From NCBI GenBank assembly GCA_020438795.1, contig JAGQTY010000026.1, positions 1 through 41,282 of the forward strand: a stretch of DNA of 41,282 nt. Direction: 5' to 3'. The notes beneath the pieces were generated by a model. That model ran no database searches. It had not been told where the DNA came from and was given only the letters and a program-made list of their open reading frames with translations. Position numbers and translations under genes: made by a program. This document shows, piece after piece, positions 23,817 to 31,097 of the stretch; position 1 is the stretch's first letter, and the number at the start of each line of letters is the position of its first letter. Source of the DNA: Actinomycetota bacterium. Its GTDB lineage: Bacteria; Actinomycetota; Actinomycetes; S36-B12; GCA-2699445.

Positions 23817-24452
23817 GTGCAGTACCGCAACACCGGCAGCCCGCGACCCCTCGATCCGGCGGACTGGCCGACCACGAACGGACCCCAGGAGATCCGGGGA
23901 CTGCTCTGGCGCCACAGCACGGGCATCCGGGCGGGTGTGGCGGCCATCCTTGTGGTCACCGCCGTGGTGCTCTGGCTGCGAGGGGATGACACACCGCCCC
24001 TGCACGATGTGTGGGTCGCCGATCGTGACCTTCCTGCCGGCAGCACCCTGACGCCCGGCGATCTGCGCTCGGCCCAGGATTCGCTCGGCCTGCGGATTTC
24101 CCCGCGCACGGTTCTTGAGGGCAGCACCCTGCGCGTCGATCTCGCGGCGGGTGAGCCCCTGCTGGCCGGGATGCTGGCGCAGGACCGGGGCTCGGACGCC
24201 TTCCCGCTGACTCTGCCGCCGGCGGCCAGCCTCGCCGGAGTGGCAGCGGGGGATCACCTCGACATCATGGCCGCCGACGGCAGCTCGGGCGCTGAGTGGC
24301 GCACGGTCGTCCACGACATCGAAGTGCTTGCCGTGAAGTCGCAGGACCGCTCCGACCCCAGCGTCGCACTGCTGGCCGCGACGCCGGAGCAGGCCCTTGC
24401 CCTGGCGGAGTTCACTGATCCCCTGCAGATAGCCGTGACGATACGATCGTGA
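23817..24452 (+). CDS. SAF domain (RcpC/CpaB-like) membrane protein
   Basis: 211 aa. A ~35-residue cytoplasmic N-terminus, one span (GIRAGVAAILVVTAVVLWL) and an external SAF domain: VWVADRDLPAGSTLTPGDLRSAQDSLGL, EGSTLRVDLAAGEPLLAGMLA. The second half (PLTLPPAASLAGVAAGDHLDIMAAD) resembles RcpC/CpaB. SAF proteins bind glycans or peptidoglycan in pilus assembly and cell-wall contexts. It follows fmdB as in other Actinobacteria and is distinct from the SAF protein of the Tad locus at 35556. The start GTG 23817 is the frame's first start codon; no ribosome-binding site is obvious. Confidence 0.85.
   Translation: MQYRNTGSPRPLDPADWPTTNGPQEIRGLLWRHSTGIRAGVAAILVVTAVVLWLRGDDTPPLHDVWVADRDLPAGSTLTPGDLRSAQDSLGLRISPRTVLEGSTLRVDLAAGEPLLAGMLAQDRGSDAFPLTLPPAASLAGVAAGDHLDIMAADGSSGAEWRTVVHDIEVLAVKSQDRSDPSVALLAATPEQALALAEFTDPLQIAVTIRS
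24442..24447 (+). promoter_or_regulatory. -10 box TACGAT within the end of the SAF gene
   Basis: TACGAT ends 6 bases before ATG 24454, inside the last codons of the preceding gene. It gives the reductase gene its own leaderless transcript although the genes are only one base apart. Confidence 0.5.
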
Positions 24453-24453
24453 C

Positions 24454-25581
24454 ATGAGTGGACGCATCTTCCTGTTCGGCGCAACGGGATACACGGGCCG
24501 GATCACCGCGGAACTGCTCACCGTCGGTGGCGCCGCGCCGGTGCTGGTGGGCCGCTCCCGCACCGACGTCGAGAAGCTCGCTGAGGATCTGGCTCCGCTG
24601 GCACCTGGTGGCAGGCCGCCGTCATCGGCGGTGGCCGATGCCGAGCGCCCCAAGACCCTGCGAGGACTGCTCAGCGACCAGGACGACGTACTGGTCAGCA
24701 CAGTGGGACCGTTCGCCCGCTACGGGCGACCCGCGGTTGAGACGGTCATCGACTACGGGGCCGCCTACGTCGACTGCACCGCCGAACCCACGTTCATCCG
24801 AGAAGTGTTCGAGGACCAGGGCCGACGGGCGCAGCGTACGGGGGCTCGGCTGCTGCCCGGTATGGGACTGGACTATGCGCCGGGGAACCTCGCTGCGGCT
24901 CTGCTGCTGGACCGGCTCGCCGAAACACCCCACCGGATCGACGTCGGCTATCTCGTGACCGGCCCCTACACTCCCAGCAGCGGTTCGGTGGGTACGGTCG
25001 GCGCGATGCTGCTCGACCCTTCGTTCGGCTATCACGACGGCAACCTGGTGTCCCAGCGGCCGGGGGCTCACGTGCGCTCGTTCCCGGTCCACGGCGAGCT
25101 CCAGGATGCACTGAGCATCGGCGGCACCGAGCAGTTCACCGTGCCCAGACTCGCCCCGGCCGTCAAGGACGTGAACGTCTACGTGGGGTGGACCGGTCGT
25201 TGGTCACGTGCCGCCTCAGCCGCGGGCATCGTGGCGAGCAATGCCCGTTCGGTACCGGGTGTCGGCTCTGCCATGAGCATCGTGATGCGGGCCGCCCTCG
25301 GCGGCGCCTCCAACAACGGCCCCGCGGCGCACCAGCGGCGCAAGTGTCGCTCCGTGATCATCGCCGAGGGCTACAACGAGTCCGGTGAGCAACTCGGCCG
25401 GGTCACCCTGGACGGCCCCAACCCGTACGACCTGACCGCCGCGTTGCTGAGCTGGTCCGCGCGGATGCTGGCCCGCAGGGCTGAGAAGGCCGTGGGGTCG
25501 CTCGGGCCCATCGGGGCGTTCGGACTCGATGCGTTCCTGGGTGGCTGCACGGCCATCGACCTCGTCGAGATCGAGCAGTAG
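24454..25581 (+). CDS. Saccharopine dehydrogenase-like NAD(P)-binding reductase
   Basis: 375 aa. The N-terminal Rossmann fold starts at once: GRIFLFGATGYTGRITAELL (GATGYTG 9-15), then PVLVGRSRTDVEKLAEDL and DDVLVSTVGPFARYGRPAVETVIDYGAAYVDCTAEP, the signature of the saccharopine-dehydrogenase-like family that includes mycobacterial trans-acting enoyl reductases. The C-terminal half carries the SVGTVGAML and LLSWSARMLA segments. It probably reduces a lipid or ketone substrate with NAD(P)H; the true substrate is unknown. Convergent with the MDR gene at 25589 (7-base gap). Confidence 0.88.
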   Translation: MSGRIFLFGATGYTGRITAELLTVGGAAPVLVGRSRTDVEKLAEDLAPLAPGGRPPSSAVADAERPKTLRGLLSDQDDVLVSTVGPFARYGRPAVETVIDYGAAYVDCTAEPTFIREVFEDQGRRAQRTGARLLPGMGLDYAPGNLAAALLLDRLAETPHRIDVGYLVTGPYTPSSGSVGTVGAMLLDPSFGYHDGNLVSQRPGAHVRSFPVHGELQDALSIGGTEQFTVPRLAPAVKDVNVYVGWTGRWSRAASAAGIVASNARSVPGVGSAMSIVMRAALGGASNNGPAAHQRRKCRSVIIAEGYNESGEQLGRVTLDGPNPYDLTAALLSWSARMLARRAEKAVGSLGPIGAFGLDAFLGGCTAIDLVEIEQ

Positions 25582-25588
25582 TTCCAGT

Positions 25589-26605
25589 TCAGTCTCCCGT
25601 GACCCGGATCAGCACCCTGCCGGCCGGGCTGTCGGCCACGAGATGACGCATCGCGTCCGCGGCATCCTCGAGCGCGAAGACACTGTCGATGGCCGGCGAC
25701 AGCTCCCCTGCTGCCAACTGCCCGGCGATCTCCTGCATCGGGTCCGCGATGCTCTCGAAGGCCTTCAGGTTGAATGGTGCGAGGTGGCGGCTGAAGGGCG
25801 CTCGCACAGCCAGCTTCATGAACTTGCCCACGCTGCCGATGACCGGCCGATGGGCCCGACCGTACTCGTCGTGGCCGATCAGGACGTACTTCCCGTCCGG
25901 GGTCAGCATCGCGGCGTTGCGCTGGTAGGAGTGGTTGCCGGGAATGTCGATGATGGCGTCGTAGCGGTGCTTACTGGCGGTGTAGTCCTCGGTGCGGTAG
26001 TCAATGGTGCGCCGGGCGCCCAGTTCGCGCAGCAGGCCGGCCTTCGCGGCCGTGTCGACGGCGGTCACGTCGGTGCCGCGCGCGTGTGCCATCGAGACCA
26101 GGAGCGTACCGACCGCACCACCGGCCCCGTTGATCAGCAACCGCCGGCCCGGTCCGGTGTCCACCTGCAGGATCGACTGCAGGGCGATCAGTGCGGGCGT
26201 GGCCGCAGCGGCTGCGGACTGGGGCGAGACGTGGTCCGGTCGGATGGCCAGGCGGTCGGTGGGAACCGCGGCATACTCGGCGAACGTACCGCCGTTGTGC
26301 CACTGGTTGCCCTTGACGATCTCGCCGAATACCTCGTCGCCGACACTGAACCGGGCCCCGGCGCCGACAGCGGTGACGGTGCCCGAAAGGTCGGTACCCG
26401 GCACCGGCACGTGAGGCCGCCGCAGGCCACCGGCCAGCAGGCGGGCCAGGTACGGGTGTCCACGCATCACGTGCCAGATGTCGGCATGCATGCTGGTGTA
26501 CCGGACCCGGACCACGACCTCACCGCTGCGTGGGTGCGGTACCGGGATGTCCGCGGTCCGATAGACCTCGGGCCCGCCGTACGCATGCTGCAGGATCGCC
26601 CTCAT
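25589..26605 (-). CDS. Zinc-free MDR family oxidoreductase (quinone reductase-like)
   Basis: 338 aa from ATG 26605. GroES-like N-terminal domain (MRAILQHAYGGPEVYRTADIPVPHPRSGEVVVRVRYTSMH, GTDLSGTVTAVGAGARFSVGDEVFGE) followed by the NADPH-binding domain with INGAGGAVGTLLVSMA and IDYRTEDYTA. The structural zinc cysteines of alcohol dehydrogenases are missing, which fits the NAD(P)H-quinone oxidoreductase branch. It is clearly paralogous to the protein at 31098 (WHVMRGHPYLARL..GGLRRPHVPVPGTDLSG versus WHVMTGKPYLIRV..GGLRGPKNPVPGSDVAG). It has no linked regulator. Confidence 0.9.
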   Translation of the reverse strand: MRAILQHAYGGPEVYRTADIPVPHPRSGEVVVRVRYTSMHADIWHVMRGHPYLARLLAGGLRRPHVPVPGTDLSGTVTAVGAGARFSVGDEVFGEIVKGNQWHNGGTFAEYAAVPTDRLAIRPDHVSPQSAAAAATPALIALQSILQVDTGPGRRLLINGAGGAVGTLLVSMAHARGTDVTAVDTAAKAGLLRELGARRTIDYRTEDYTASKHRYDAIIDIPGNHSYQRNAAMLTPDGKYVLIGHDEYGRAHRPVIGSVGKFMKLAVRAPFSRHLAPFNLKAFESIADPMQEIAGQLAAGELSPAIDSVFALEDAADAMRHLVADSPAGRVLIRVTGD

Positions 26606-26612
26606 AGGACTC

Positions 26613-26618
26613 AGTATC
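26613..26618 (-). promoter_or_regulatory. -10 box GATACT of the MDR gene at 25589-26605
   Basis: On the minus strand GATACT is followed by 7 bases and then ATG 26605. No TTGACA-like -35 is visible. Confidence 0.45.
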
Positions 26619-26697
26619 CCAGTTGTAGGGATCGCCCGGCGGTGACGGGCCAAGCCGCGGCGCAGGTGTCAACGAGTCGAGCCGGAGGCCCCGAGGC

Positions 26698-27261
26698 TCA
26701 GGAGTACCGGGTCGCCTGTGCGACGCGGGCCGCCTGGCTCGGCCGTGTCTGCCACAGACTCGCCGGGAAACTGCTGTCCCGCGCGGGGCGCCCGAGACCG
26801 GCGAGCGTGAGGGCGGCCACGTGCTGGTGGGTGTAGGGATAGCCCTGCCGAGCGGCCCAGCGATCGGCAGCCAGCGCTCCTTGCCTCAGGCCTGCGAAGA
26901 CGCCTCCGAGCAGCGGCACCATGAGCAGCAGCACGGTCAGCACTGCCACCGGGGAGCCGTAGGTGAAGGCGAGCAGGAACGCGACCACATCGAGGATCAC
27001 GCCGGTGAGCGCTGCCCTGAAGAGTGGTCGCCGGGTGATCAGGTGCCCGATCTCATGGGCAATGGTGGTCTCCTGAGCGGTGCTGGGGAGTTCGAGGATC
27101 CGCTCGTCCAGAACCAGGGAGGCAATCTGCATGCGGCCCACCGGCCGGTTCAGGTGCGCGAGCCCCTCCAGATGTGTGGAGAAGGTGACCGACATGTCGT
27201 AGCCGAACTCGGCAGCCCACGAGCGCGCGAAGTCGGCGAGCGCTTCTCGGTCGTGGGCCAT
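26698..27261 (-). CDS. Small M48-like membrane metallopeptidase homologue
   Basis: 187 aa. HEIGH (69-73, in TTIAHEIGHLITRRP) is the HExxH zinc motif, followed by two spans (about 82-100 and 104-125) and an AD-x-x-A segment (LAADRWAARQGYPYTHQHVAAL), the order of M48/HtpX-type peptidases. In M48 enzymes the third zinc ligand is a Glu in an E-x-x-A-D context; by eye alignment this position here is Ala (A129), so activity is doubtful. It is much shorter than the usual ~280 aa HtpX and has only the core. Isolated gene with its own leaderless promoter. Confidence 0.75.
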   Translation of the reverse strand: MAHDREALADFARSWAAEFGYDMSVTFSTHLEGLAHLNRPVGRMQIASLVLDERILELPSTAQETTIAHEIGHLITRRPLFRAALTGVILDVVAFLLAFTYGSPVAVLTVLLLMVPLLGGVFAGLRQGALAADRWAARQGYPYTHQHVAALTLAGLGRPARDSSFPASLWQTRPSQAARVAQATRYS

Positions 27262-27266
27262 AGTGC

Positions 27267-27272
27267 AGTATC
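27267..27272 (-). promoter_or_regulatory. -10 box GATACT of the M48-like gene
   Basis: On the minus strand GATACT ends 5 bases before ATG 27261, a slightly short leaderless spacing. Confidence 0.4.
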
Positions 27273-27450
27273 AGCGCGGTAGCCGGGTCCATCGCCCGGA
27301 TTCCCGTGACAACCACCCAGGCGTCCGATGCCCGACCGGGATATACCGGACACATCCGGCATGCGGTGGGCACAGTGCGCGGCGAGGAACCGACCTCGGA
27401 TGGGCCCCGGCCGGCTTGGCCGGGTGGCCCTGAGGTGTGAAACTGGCAGC

Positions 27451-28395
27451 ATGTCCAGCACCACGTCCGGATCACCAAGCGTGGCTGCTGGGCCGGTGCA
27501 CGACCCGGACCGGGTGGCGCTCAGCGTCGAGGTCGCCATTCTGCCCCGGCCGGTGTGGCTGGCGCGTGCCCGGGCCCACGAGTCGAGGGTGCGTCCGTGG
27601 ACCGAACCTCGACTGGGGCGACGCAGCCGCGGTGAGAAGCACCCAGTGGATGACTTCCTCTTCGACTACTACCGACTTCGCCCGGCAGGGCTTCGCACCT
27701 GGCATCCCGGCATCGATCATGCGCTCGCCGACGCTCAGGCACCCTATATCGGCCATCGCGACTACGTGGTCAGCGAGGGGCTGGCACGGGTGAGCGACGG
27801 CGCGCTACGACGTCGACGAGCCCAGCTCGGCAGAGCCGTGGAGATCCTCTCGGCCCAGCGGGGGCGGACGGCCACATTCAGCTGCTTCGGCATGCACGAG
27901 TGGGCGATGGTTCACGGGCTGCGCCAGCAGGAGATCCGCCACGAGCAACTGCCGTTGCGGGTCTCGCCGGATCAGGTGATCGAAGTCGTCGCTGAGGTCG
28001 GTCTGGCCTGCTCCCATTTCGACGCCTACCGCTTCTTCACCCCCTCAGCCACGGCGCTGCAGCGACCGCTCAGCAGGGACAACCAGAGCCGGGACGAACA
28101 GCCAGGCTGCCTGCACGCAGGGATGGACCTCTACCGCTATGCCTACGAGGCCGGCCCGCTCCTTGCCTCCGAGCTGGTCGCGGACTGCTTCGAGCATGCC
28201 CGCCGGGCCCGCGAGGTCGACATGCGAGCCTCTCCCTACGATGTGTCGGCCCTGGGGCTGAGCCCGATCGAGGTCGAGACAGCCGCGGGGCGTGCGCAGT
28301 ACGCACGCGAACAACGAGCACTCGCGCAGGCCGCTGAACAACTGCGCAATCGGCTGCTGCCGGTCCTGGCGAACCTGCTCCGCCGGGTGACCTGA
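27451..28395 (+). CDS. Actinobacterial conserved protein annotated as 3-methyladenine DNA glycosylase
   Basis: 314 aa. Recognised by its conserved opening (PRPVWLARARAHESRVRPWTEPRLGRRSRGEKHPVDDFLFDYYRLRPAGLRTWHPG), the ATFSCFGMHEWAMVHG motif, the HFDAYRFFTPSA motif and PGCLHAGMDLYRYAYEAGPLL. Database entries often call this family 3-methyladenine DNA glycosylase, but I see no helix-hairpin-helix or AlkA/Tag active-site signature, so the name should be treated as a label. Clusters of His, Cys and Asp suggest metal or nucleotide binding. The start ATG 27451 has GAAACT 6 bases upstream, a weak leaderless -10; an internal GTG start is possible because the first ~20 residues are not conserved-looking. 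Confidence 0.7.
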   Translation: MSSTTSGSPSVAAGPVHDPDRVALSVEVAILPRPVWLARARAHESRVRPWTEPRLGRRSRGEKHPVDDFLFDYYRLRPAGLRTWHPGIDHALADAQAPYIGHRDYVVSEGLARVSDGALRRRRAQLGRAVEILSAQRGRTATFSCFGMHEWAMVHGLRQQEIRHEQLPLRVSPDQVIEVVAEVGLACSHFDAYRFFTPSATALQRPLSRDNQSRDEQPGCLHAGMDLYRYAYEAGPLLASELVADCFEHARRAREVDMRASPYDVSALGLSPIEVETAAGRAQYAREQRALAQAAEQLRNRLLPVLANLLRRVT

Positions 28396-28398
28396 GGT

Positions 28399-28695
28399 TC
28401 AGGCGGCCTGCCGCTGCGGCGCCGAGGGTGGCCGCTTGGCGGCCGCCACGTAGGAGCTGATGTCAGCGATGAACGCCAGGATGACGAAGAACCAGGCGAA
28501 CCCCTCGACCGGACCCGTCCACCAGAACATCAGCACGTAGACGAGCGTGGTGTAGGGCAGGAAGAGCAGCCCGAGCAATGGAATCAGCCAGTCGAAGTCG
28601 AAGGCGAGCTGAACCGCGTCACCGAAGATCCAGATGAGCAGCAGGGCGATCCTGGGGAAGAAGGCACCCAGGGCAACAACAAAGCATCCGCACAC
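28399..28695 (-). CDS. Small three-span membrane protein, function unknown
   Basis: 98 aa from GTG 28695. Three hydrophobic segments: ALGAFFPRIALLLIWIFG, LIPLLGLLFLPYTTLVYVLMFWW and GFAWFFVILAFIADISSYV. Two cysteines are at the extreme N-terminus. The segment FLPYTTLVYVL is a recurring motif in short actinobacterial membrane proteins that I recognise but cannot name. Convergent with the glycosylase-like gene (3-base gap). Function unknown. Confidence 0.75.
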   Translation of the reverse strand: MCGCFVVALGAFFPRIALLLIWIFGDAVQLAFDFDWLIPLLGLLFLPYTTLVYVLMFWWTGPVEGFAWFFVILAFIADISSYVAAAKRPPSAPQRQAA

Positions 28696-28701
28696 GCCCC
28701 C

Positions 28702-28707
28702 AGTATC
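28702..28707 (-). promoter_or_regulatory. -10 box GATACT of the small membrane protein gene
   Basis: On the minus strand GATACT is followed by six bases (GGGGGC) and then GTG 28695. Confidence 0.45.
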
Positions 28708-28750
28708 CCCCCTGGGCCGTACCGGAGTGATCCGAACCCCCAGAATCAGG

Positions 28751-29947
28751 TCACGTCGAGCGCTGCAGCCGCGTTCCCGGTGCTCTGTCCTCGTCCACCC
28801 CGTAGGCCGAACGGTAGATGCTCCGCGCCGCCAGATTCTGCCGGACCTCGCTGACGGTGTCCTCGAAGAACTCGTCCCTCAGATTCTTGTCGGTGGTGGT
28901 GTAGACACTGAAGTAGACCGCCGCGAAGGCGCCCAGGAAGGAGGCCACCTGCAGCAGCTGCACGCTGAGCTGCAGTGGATAGCCGAACAGGTAGATGGGT
29001 TCCAGCAGGTAGCGGACCTCCTGTGAGGAACCGATCCACAGCTGAATGGTCGGCTGCTGAATCATCAGCACGCCGAGCACGATGAAGAAGCCACCGACCA
29101 TCGCGCTGACCAGTCCGAGCCGGAATCCCTGCGTCACGAACACGACGAGCCAGAGATTTCCCTTCTCCCGGAGCGTGAGCGGGGCGGTGGCGGGGACGCT
29201 TCCGCTGTCGGCGTCGGGCACCTGGACCGGAGCGTTGTCCGCTACTCGTTCGAGCTGATCCCAGGATGAGAAGTCGTTCAGACCGCGCAGCTCGCGCGGA
29301 ATCTGGGTCATGAGGAAGATGGCGGCCAGCACACAGAGCAGGATCACCACGGTCCACAGGAGTGCGAGCGGTAGCTCACCGGCAGACTGCCACGCCTCCG
29401 CGTTGATGAACAGGAACATGAAGCCGATCAGCAGCAGAGGCAGGCCACGGGTGAAGAGCCGGAAGGTCTGAGCCAGCGTGAGGACCAGGCGGACCAGCGC
29501 CCACACTGCGATCGCAATCATCCCATAGCTGGTGATGACGAAGACCAGGCCCAGGAACACCAGCTGGCCGATGACGATGATGAGTGTGCCCAGCAGGTCA
29601 CCGCCGAATATGAGCGGAAGGAACGCAGGCACGATCACGAACAGCGCGATCTCGGTCCACCCGACGCGCTGGGGCGGCTGCAGCAGCCGGCGTCCACGTA
29701 TGGCGTTCAGGGCGATCCAGCTCGCCAGCAGCACCAGCAGGCCGGCGATGGGGGTGATGACCATCCATTGCCAGTCCCAGTCGAGGTTGATCGCGCCCAG
29801 GGAAGTCAGCAGGAACCAGAAGACCAGCACCGGCAGTGCCCTGGTGAGCACATCCTCGCTGGCGCTGTAGCCGAGGATGAAGTGGGGCACACCCCGGTGC
29901 ACGAACCAGCGCTCCGTTCGCTCCCGCGGGGTCCGTCGCCTGGCCAC
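28751..29947 (-). CDS. Polytopic membrane protein, function unknown
   Basis: 398 aa from GTG 29947. A basic, Trp-containing N-terminus (RRRTPRERTERWFVHRGVPHFILGY) is followed by about eight to nine spans. These include LPVLVFWFLLTSLGAINL, ITPIAGLLVLLASWIAL, LIIVIGQLVFLGLVFVITSYGMIAIAVWALV and LPLLLIGFMFLFINAEAWQSAGELP. A soluble loop (about 240-265) precedes the last spans, and the C-terminus is hydrophilic with an Arg-rich end. No transporter signature is recognised. Spacing to the 98-aa gene downstream is 55 bases with a separate promoter between. Actinobacteria encode similar uncharacterised proteins, but I cannot assign a family. Confidence 0.75.
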   Translation of the reverse strand: MARRRTPRERTERWFVHRGVPHFILGYSASEDVLTRALPVLVFWFLLTSLGAINLDWDWQWMVITPIAGLLVLLASWIALNAIRGRRLLQPPQRVGWTEIALFVIVPAFLPLIFGGDLLGTLIIVIGQLVFLGLVFVITSYGMIAIAVWALVRLVLTLAQTFRLFTRGLPLLLIGFMFLFINAEAWQSAGELPLALLWTVVILLCVLAAIFLMTQIPRELRGLNDFSSWDQLERVADNAPVQVPDADSGSVPATAPLTLREKGNLWLVVFVTQGFRLGLVSAMVGGFFIVLGVLMIQQPTIQLWIGSSQEVRYLLEPIYLFGYPLQLSVQLLQVASFLGAFAAVYFSVYTTTDKNLRDEFFEDTVSEVRQNLAARSIYRSAYGVDEDRAPGTRLQRST

Positions 29948-30119
29948 GCACTCACTCTATGAGCGCGGCGCCCCCGGAGTGGCAGGAATCGGGATGCGGA
30001 CGAACACCACGGAATCGTCCACTGGCTGCGGTGAGGGAACCCGGCGTGTTCCTCTGACCACTCGGGCTGGCGCCCGTACCAGCGGAGTATTCCGGAGTCA
30101 GGAGTTCTTGGGGGCGATC
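29948..30119. other. First half of a 334-base gap with few features
   Basis: Apart from the -10 box at 29954-29959, I see nothing certain between 29948 and the possible small gene at 30120. CCGGAGT-containing stretches recur near 29973 and 30091 but are too short to interpret. Confidence 0.4.
29954..29959 (-). promoter_or_regulatory. -10 box TAGAGT of the 398-aa membrane protein gene
   Basis: On the minus strand TAGAGT ends 6 bases before GTG 29947. Confidence 0.55.
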
Positions 30120-30320
30120 ATGTCCACGACACAGTCGAATCAGCCGGAATCCCCCCACGACCCAGGGATGACAGAGCACGCCGTGCCCGGGCCTTCAGAC
30201 AACCCCGATCGGCGGCGACGCGGTCGACGAGGTCCGTTCCTGGTCCGGTTCCTGACCGGCGGGCAGCCTGGGACTGACCGCTCACCGGCCGCGTTGCTCC
30301 GCCTCAACTGCAGCCATTGA
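30120..30320 (+). CDS. Possible small protein, hypothetical
   Basis: 66 aa. ATG 30120 follows a G-rich stretch (GGGGG, 5 bases spacing). The product has a polar N-terminus (STTQSNQPESPHDPG), a basic patch (DNPDRRRRGRRGPFLVRF) and no recognised domain. The last 39 bases overlap the 3' end of the convergent tetR gene. It could be the remnant of a longer membrane-associated protein or a chance frame; coding status is uncertain. Confidence 0.3.
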   Translation: MSTTQSNQPESPHDPGMTEHAVPGPSDNPDRRRRGRRGPFLVRFLTGGQPGTDRSPAALLRLNCSH

Positions 30321-30986
30321 CGAGACTCCGGCCAGGATCAGATCCAGTCCCACCTCGAACGAATCGGCAAAACGGTAGCCCGGCTGCAGGACATGTCCGT
30401 GTGTGAACTCCAGCAGGGCGGGATAGCGGTCCTGCGGCATCGCGGCCGCGATGCCCTCGGCGAGCTGGGCGAGGTCGGTGTCGTCGTCGTGGCTCGGCAG
30501 CGCCGCCTCCTGGAGCGCGAATCCGTAGACGTAGGCATCGATGACGGCGTACGCATGAGCGGTGAGGGCAAGACTCATGCCACTGCTCCGCAGGCAGGCG
30601 AGCATGGCGTCGTGGTGGGTGAGCGTGGCCGGTCCCGGGGAATGCCTGGTCTCCATCAGCGGTGTCGCCCACGGGTGGTCTGCCAGCACCTCGCGCGCCG
30701 AGCGGCAGCGCACTTTCATGGCTGCCACCCAGTCCATATCCTGCGGCGGCAGCTCGATCTGAGCGAAGACCAGGTCCACGATGCCGTCCAGAATCTCGTC
30801 CTTGCTCGGGACGTAGTGGTAGATCGTCATCGGCTTCACGCCCAGCTCCTGCGCGAGCCTACGCATCGTCAGGGATGTCACGCCGATCTCGTCGGCCAGG
30901 TCCAGTGCACCCTCCAGTACGCGATCCCTGCTCAGTCGCGCGCCACGCCGTTCAGGTGATCCCGACTCATTCACGCCTTGTTCCAC
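30282..30986 (-). CDS. TetR family regulator with TetR_C domain
   Basis: 234 aa from GTG 30986. HTH: LSRDRVLEGALDLADEIGVTSLTMRRLAQELGVKPMTIYHYVPSKDEILDGIVDLV, the pattern of the TetR subgroup with the tetracycline-repressor-type C-terminal domain. That domain shows HPWATPLMETRHSPGPATLTHHDAMLACLRSSGMS and YAVIDAYVYGFALQEAALP. It is divergent from an MDR oxidoreductase gene, with two identical-type 15-bp operators in the gap; one operator covers its own -10 box. It is therefore probably an autoregulated repressor of the oxidoreductase, responding to a quinone- or aldehyde-like substrate. The ligand is inference. Confidence 0.92.
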   Translation of the reverse strand: MEQGVNESGSPERRGARLSRDRVLEGALDLADEIGVTSLTMRRLAQELGVKPMTIYHYVPSKDEILDGIVDLVFAQIELPPQDMDWVAAMKVRCRSAREVLADHPWATPLMETRHSPGPATLTHHDAMLACLRSSGMSLALTAHAYAVIDAYVYGFALQEAALPSHDDDTDLAQLAEGIAAAMPQDRYPALLEFTHGHVLQPGYRFADSFEVGLDLILAGVSSMAAVEAEQRGR

Positions 30987-30992
30987 TTGACC

Positions 30993-30998
30993 ATCGTA
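30993..30998 (-). promoter_or_regulatory. -10 box TACGAT of the tetR gene at 30986
   Basis: On the minus strand TACGAT is followed by GGTCAA and then GTG 30986. Five of its six bases lie inside operator 1. Confidence 0.6.
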
Positions 30999-31008
30999 CT
31001 AAGTACGA
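30994..31008. promoter_or_regulatory. Operator 1: TCGTACTAAGTACGA
   Basis: A perfect 15-bp palindrome (7+1+7) overlapping the -10 box of tetR. Its centre is base 31001. Confidence 0.8.
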
Positions 31009-31025
31009 GTACGGTTGTGCACATC

Positions 31026-31040
31026 TCGTACTTAGTACGA
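31026..31040. promoter_or_regulatory. Operator 2: TCGTACTTAGTACGA
   Basis: A perfect 15-bp palindrome with the same half-sites as operator 1. Its centre (31033) is 32 bases from the first, about three helical turns, so two repressor dimers would sit on one face of the DNA upstream of the MDR gene. Confidence 0.8.
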
Positions 31041-31097
31041 AGACTGAGAGAGAAGGACCCAGAGAGGGAGCTGCAGATGCAGACGAAGGAACGCACG

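Noticed and set aside
25529..26836. 435-codon plus-strand open frame opposite the MDR gene
   Set aside because: No recognisable domain and antisense to an intact MDR reading frame.
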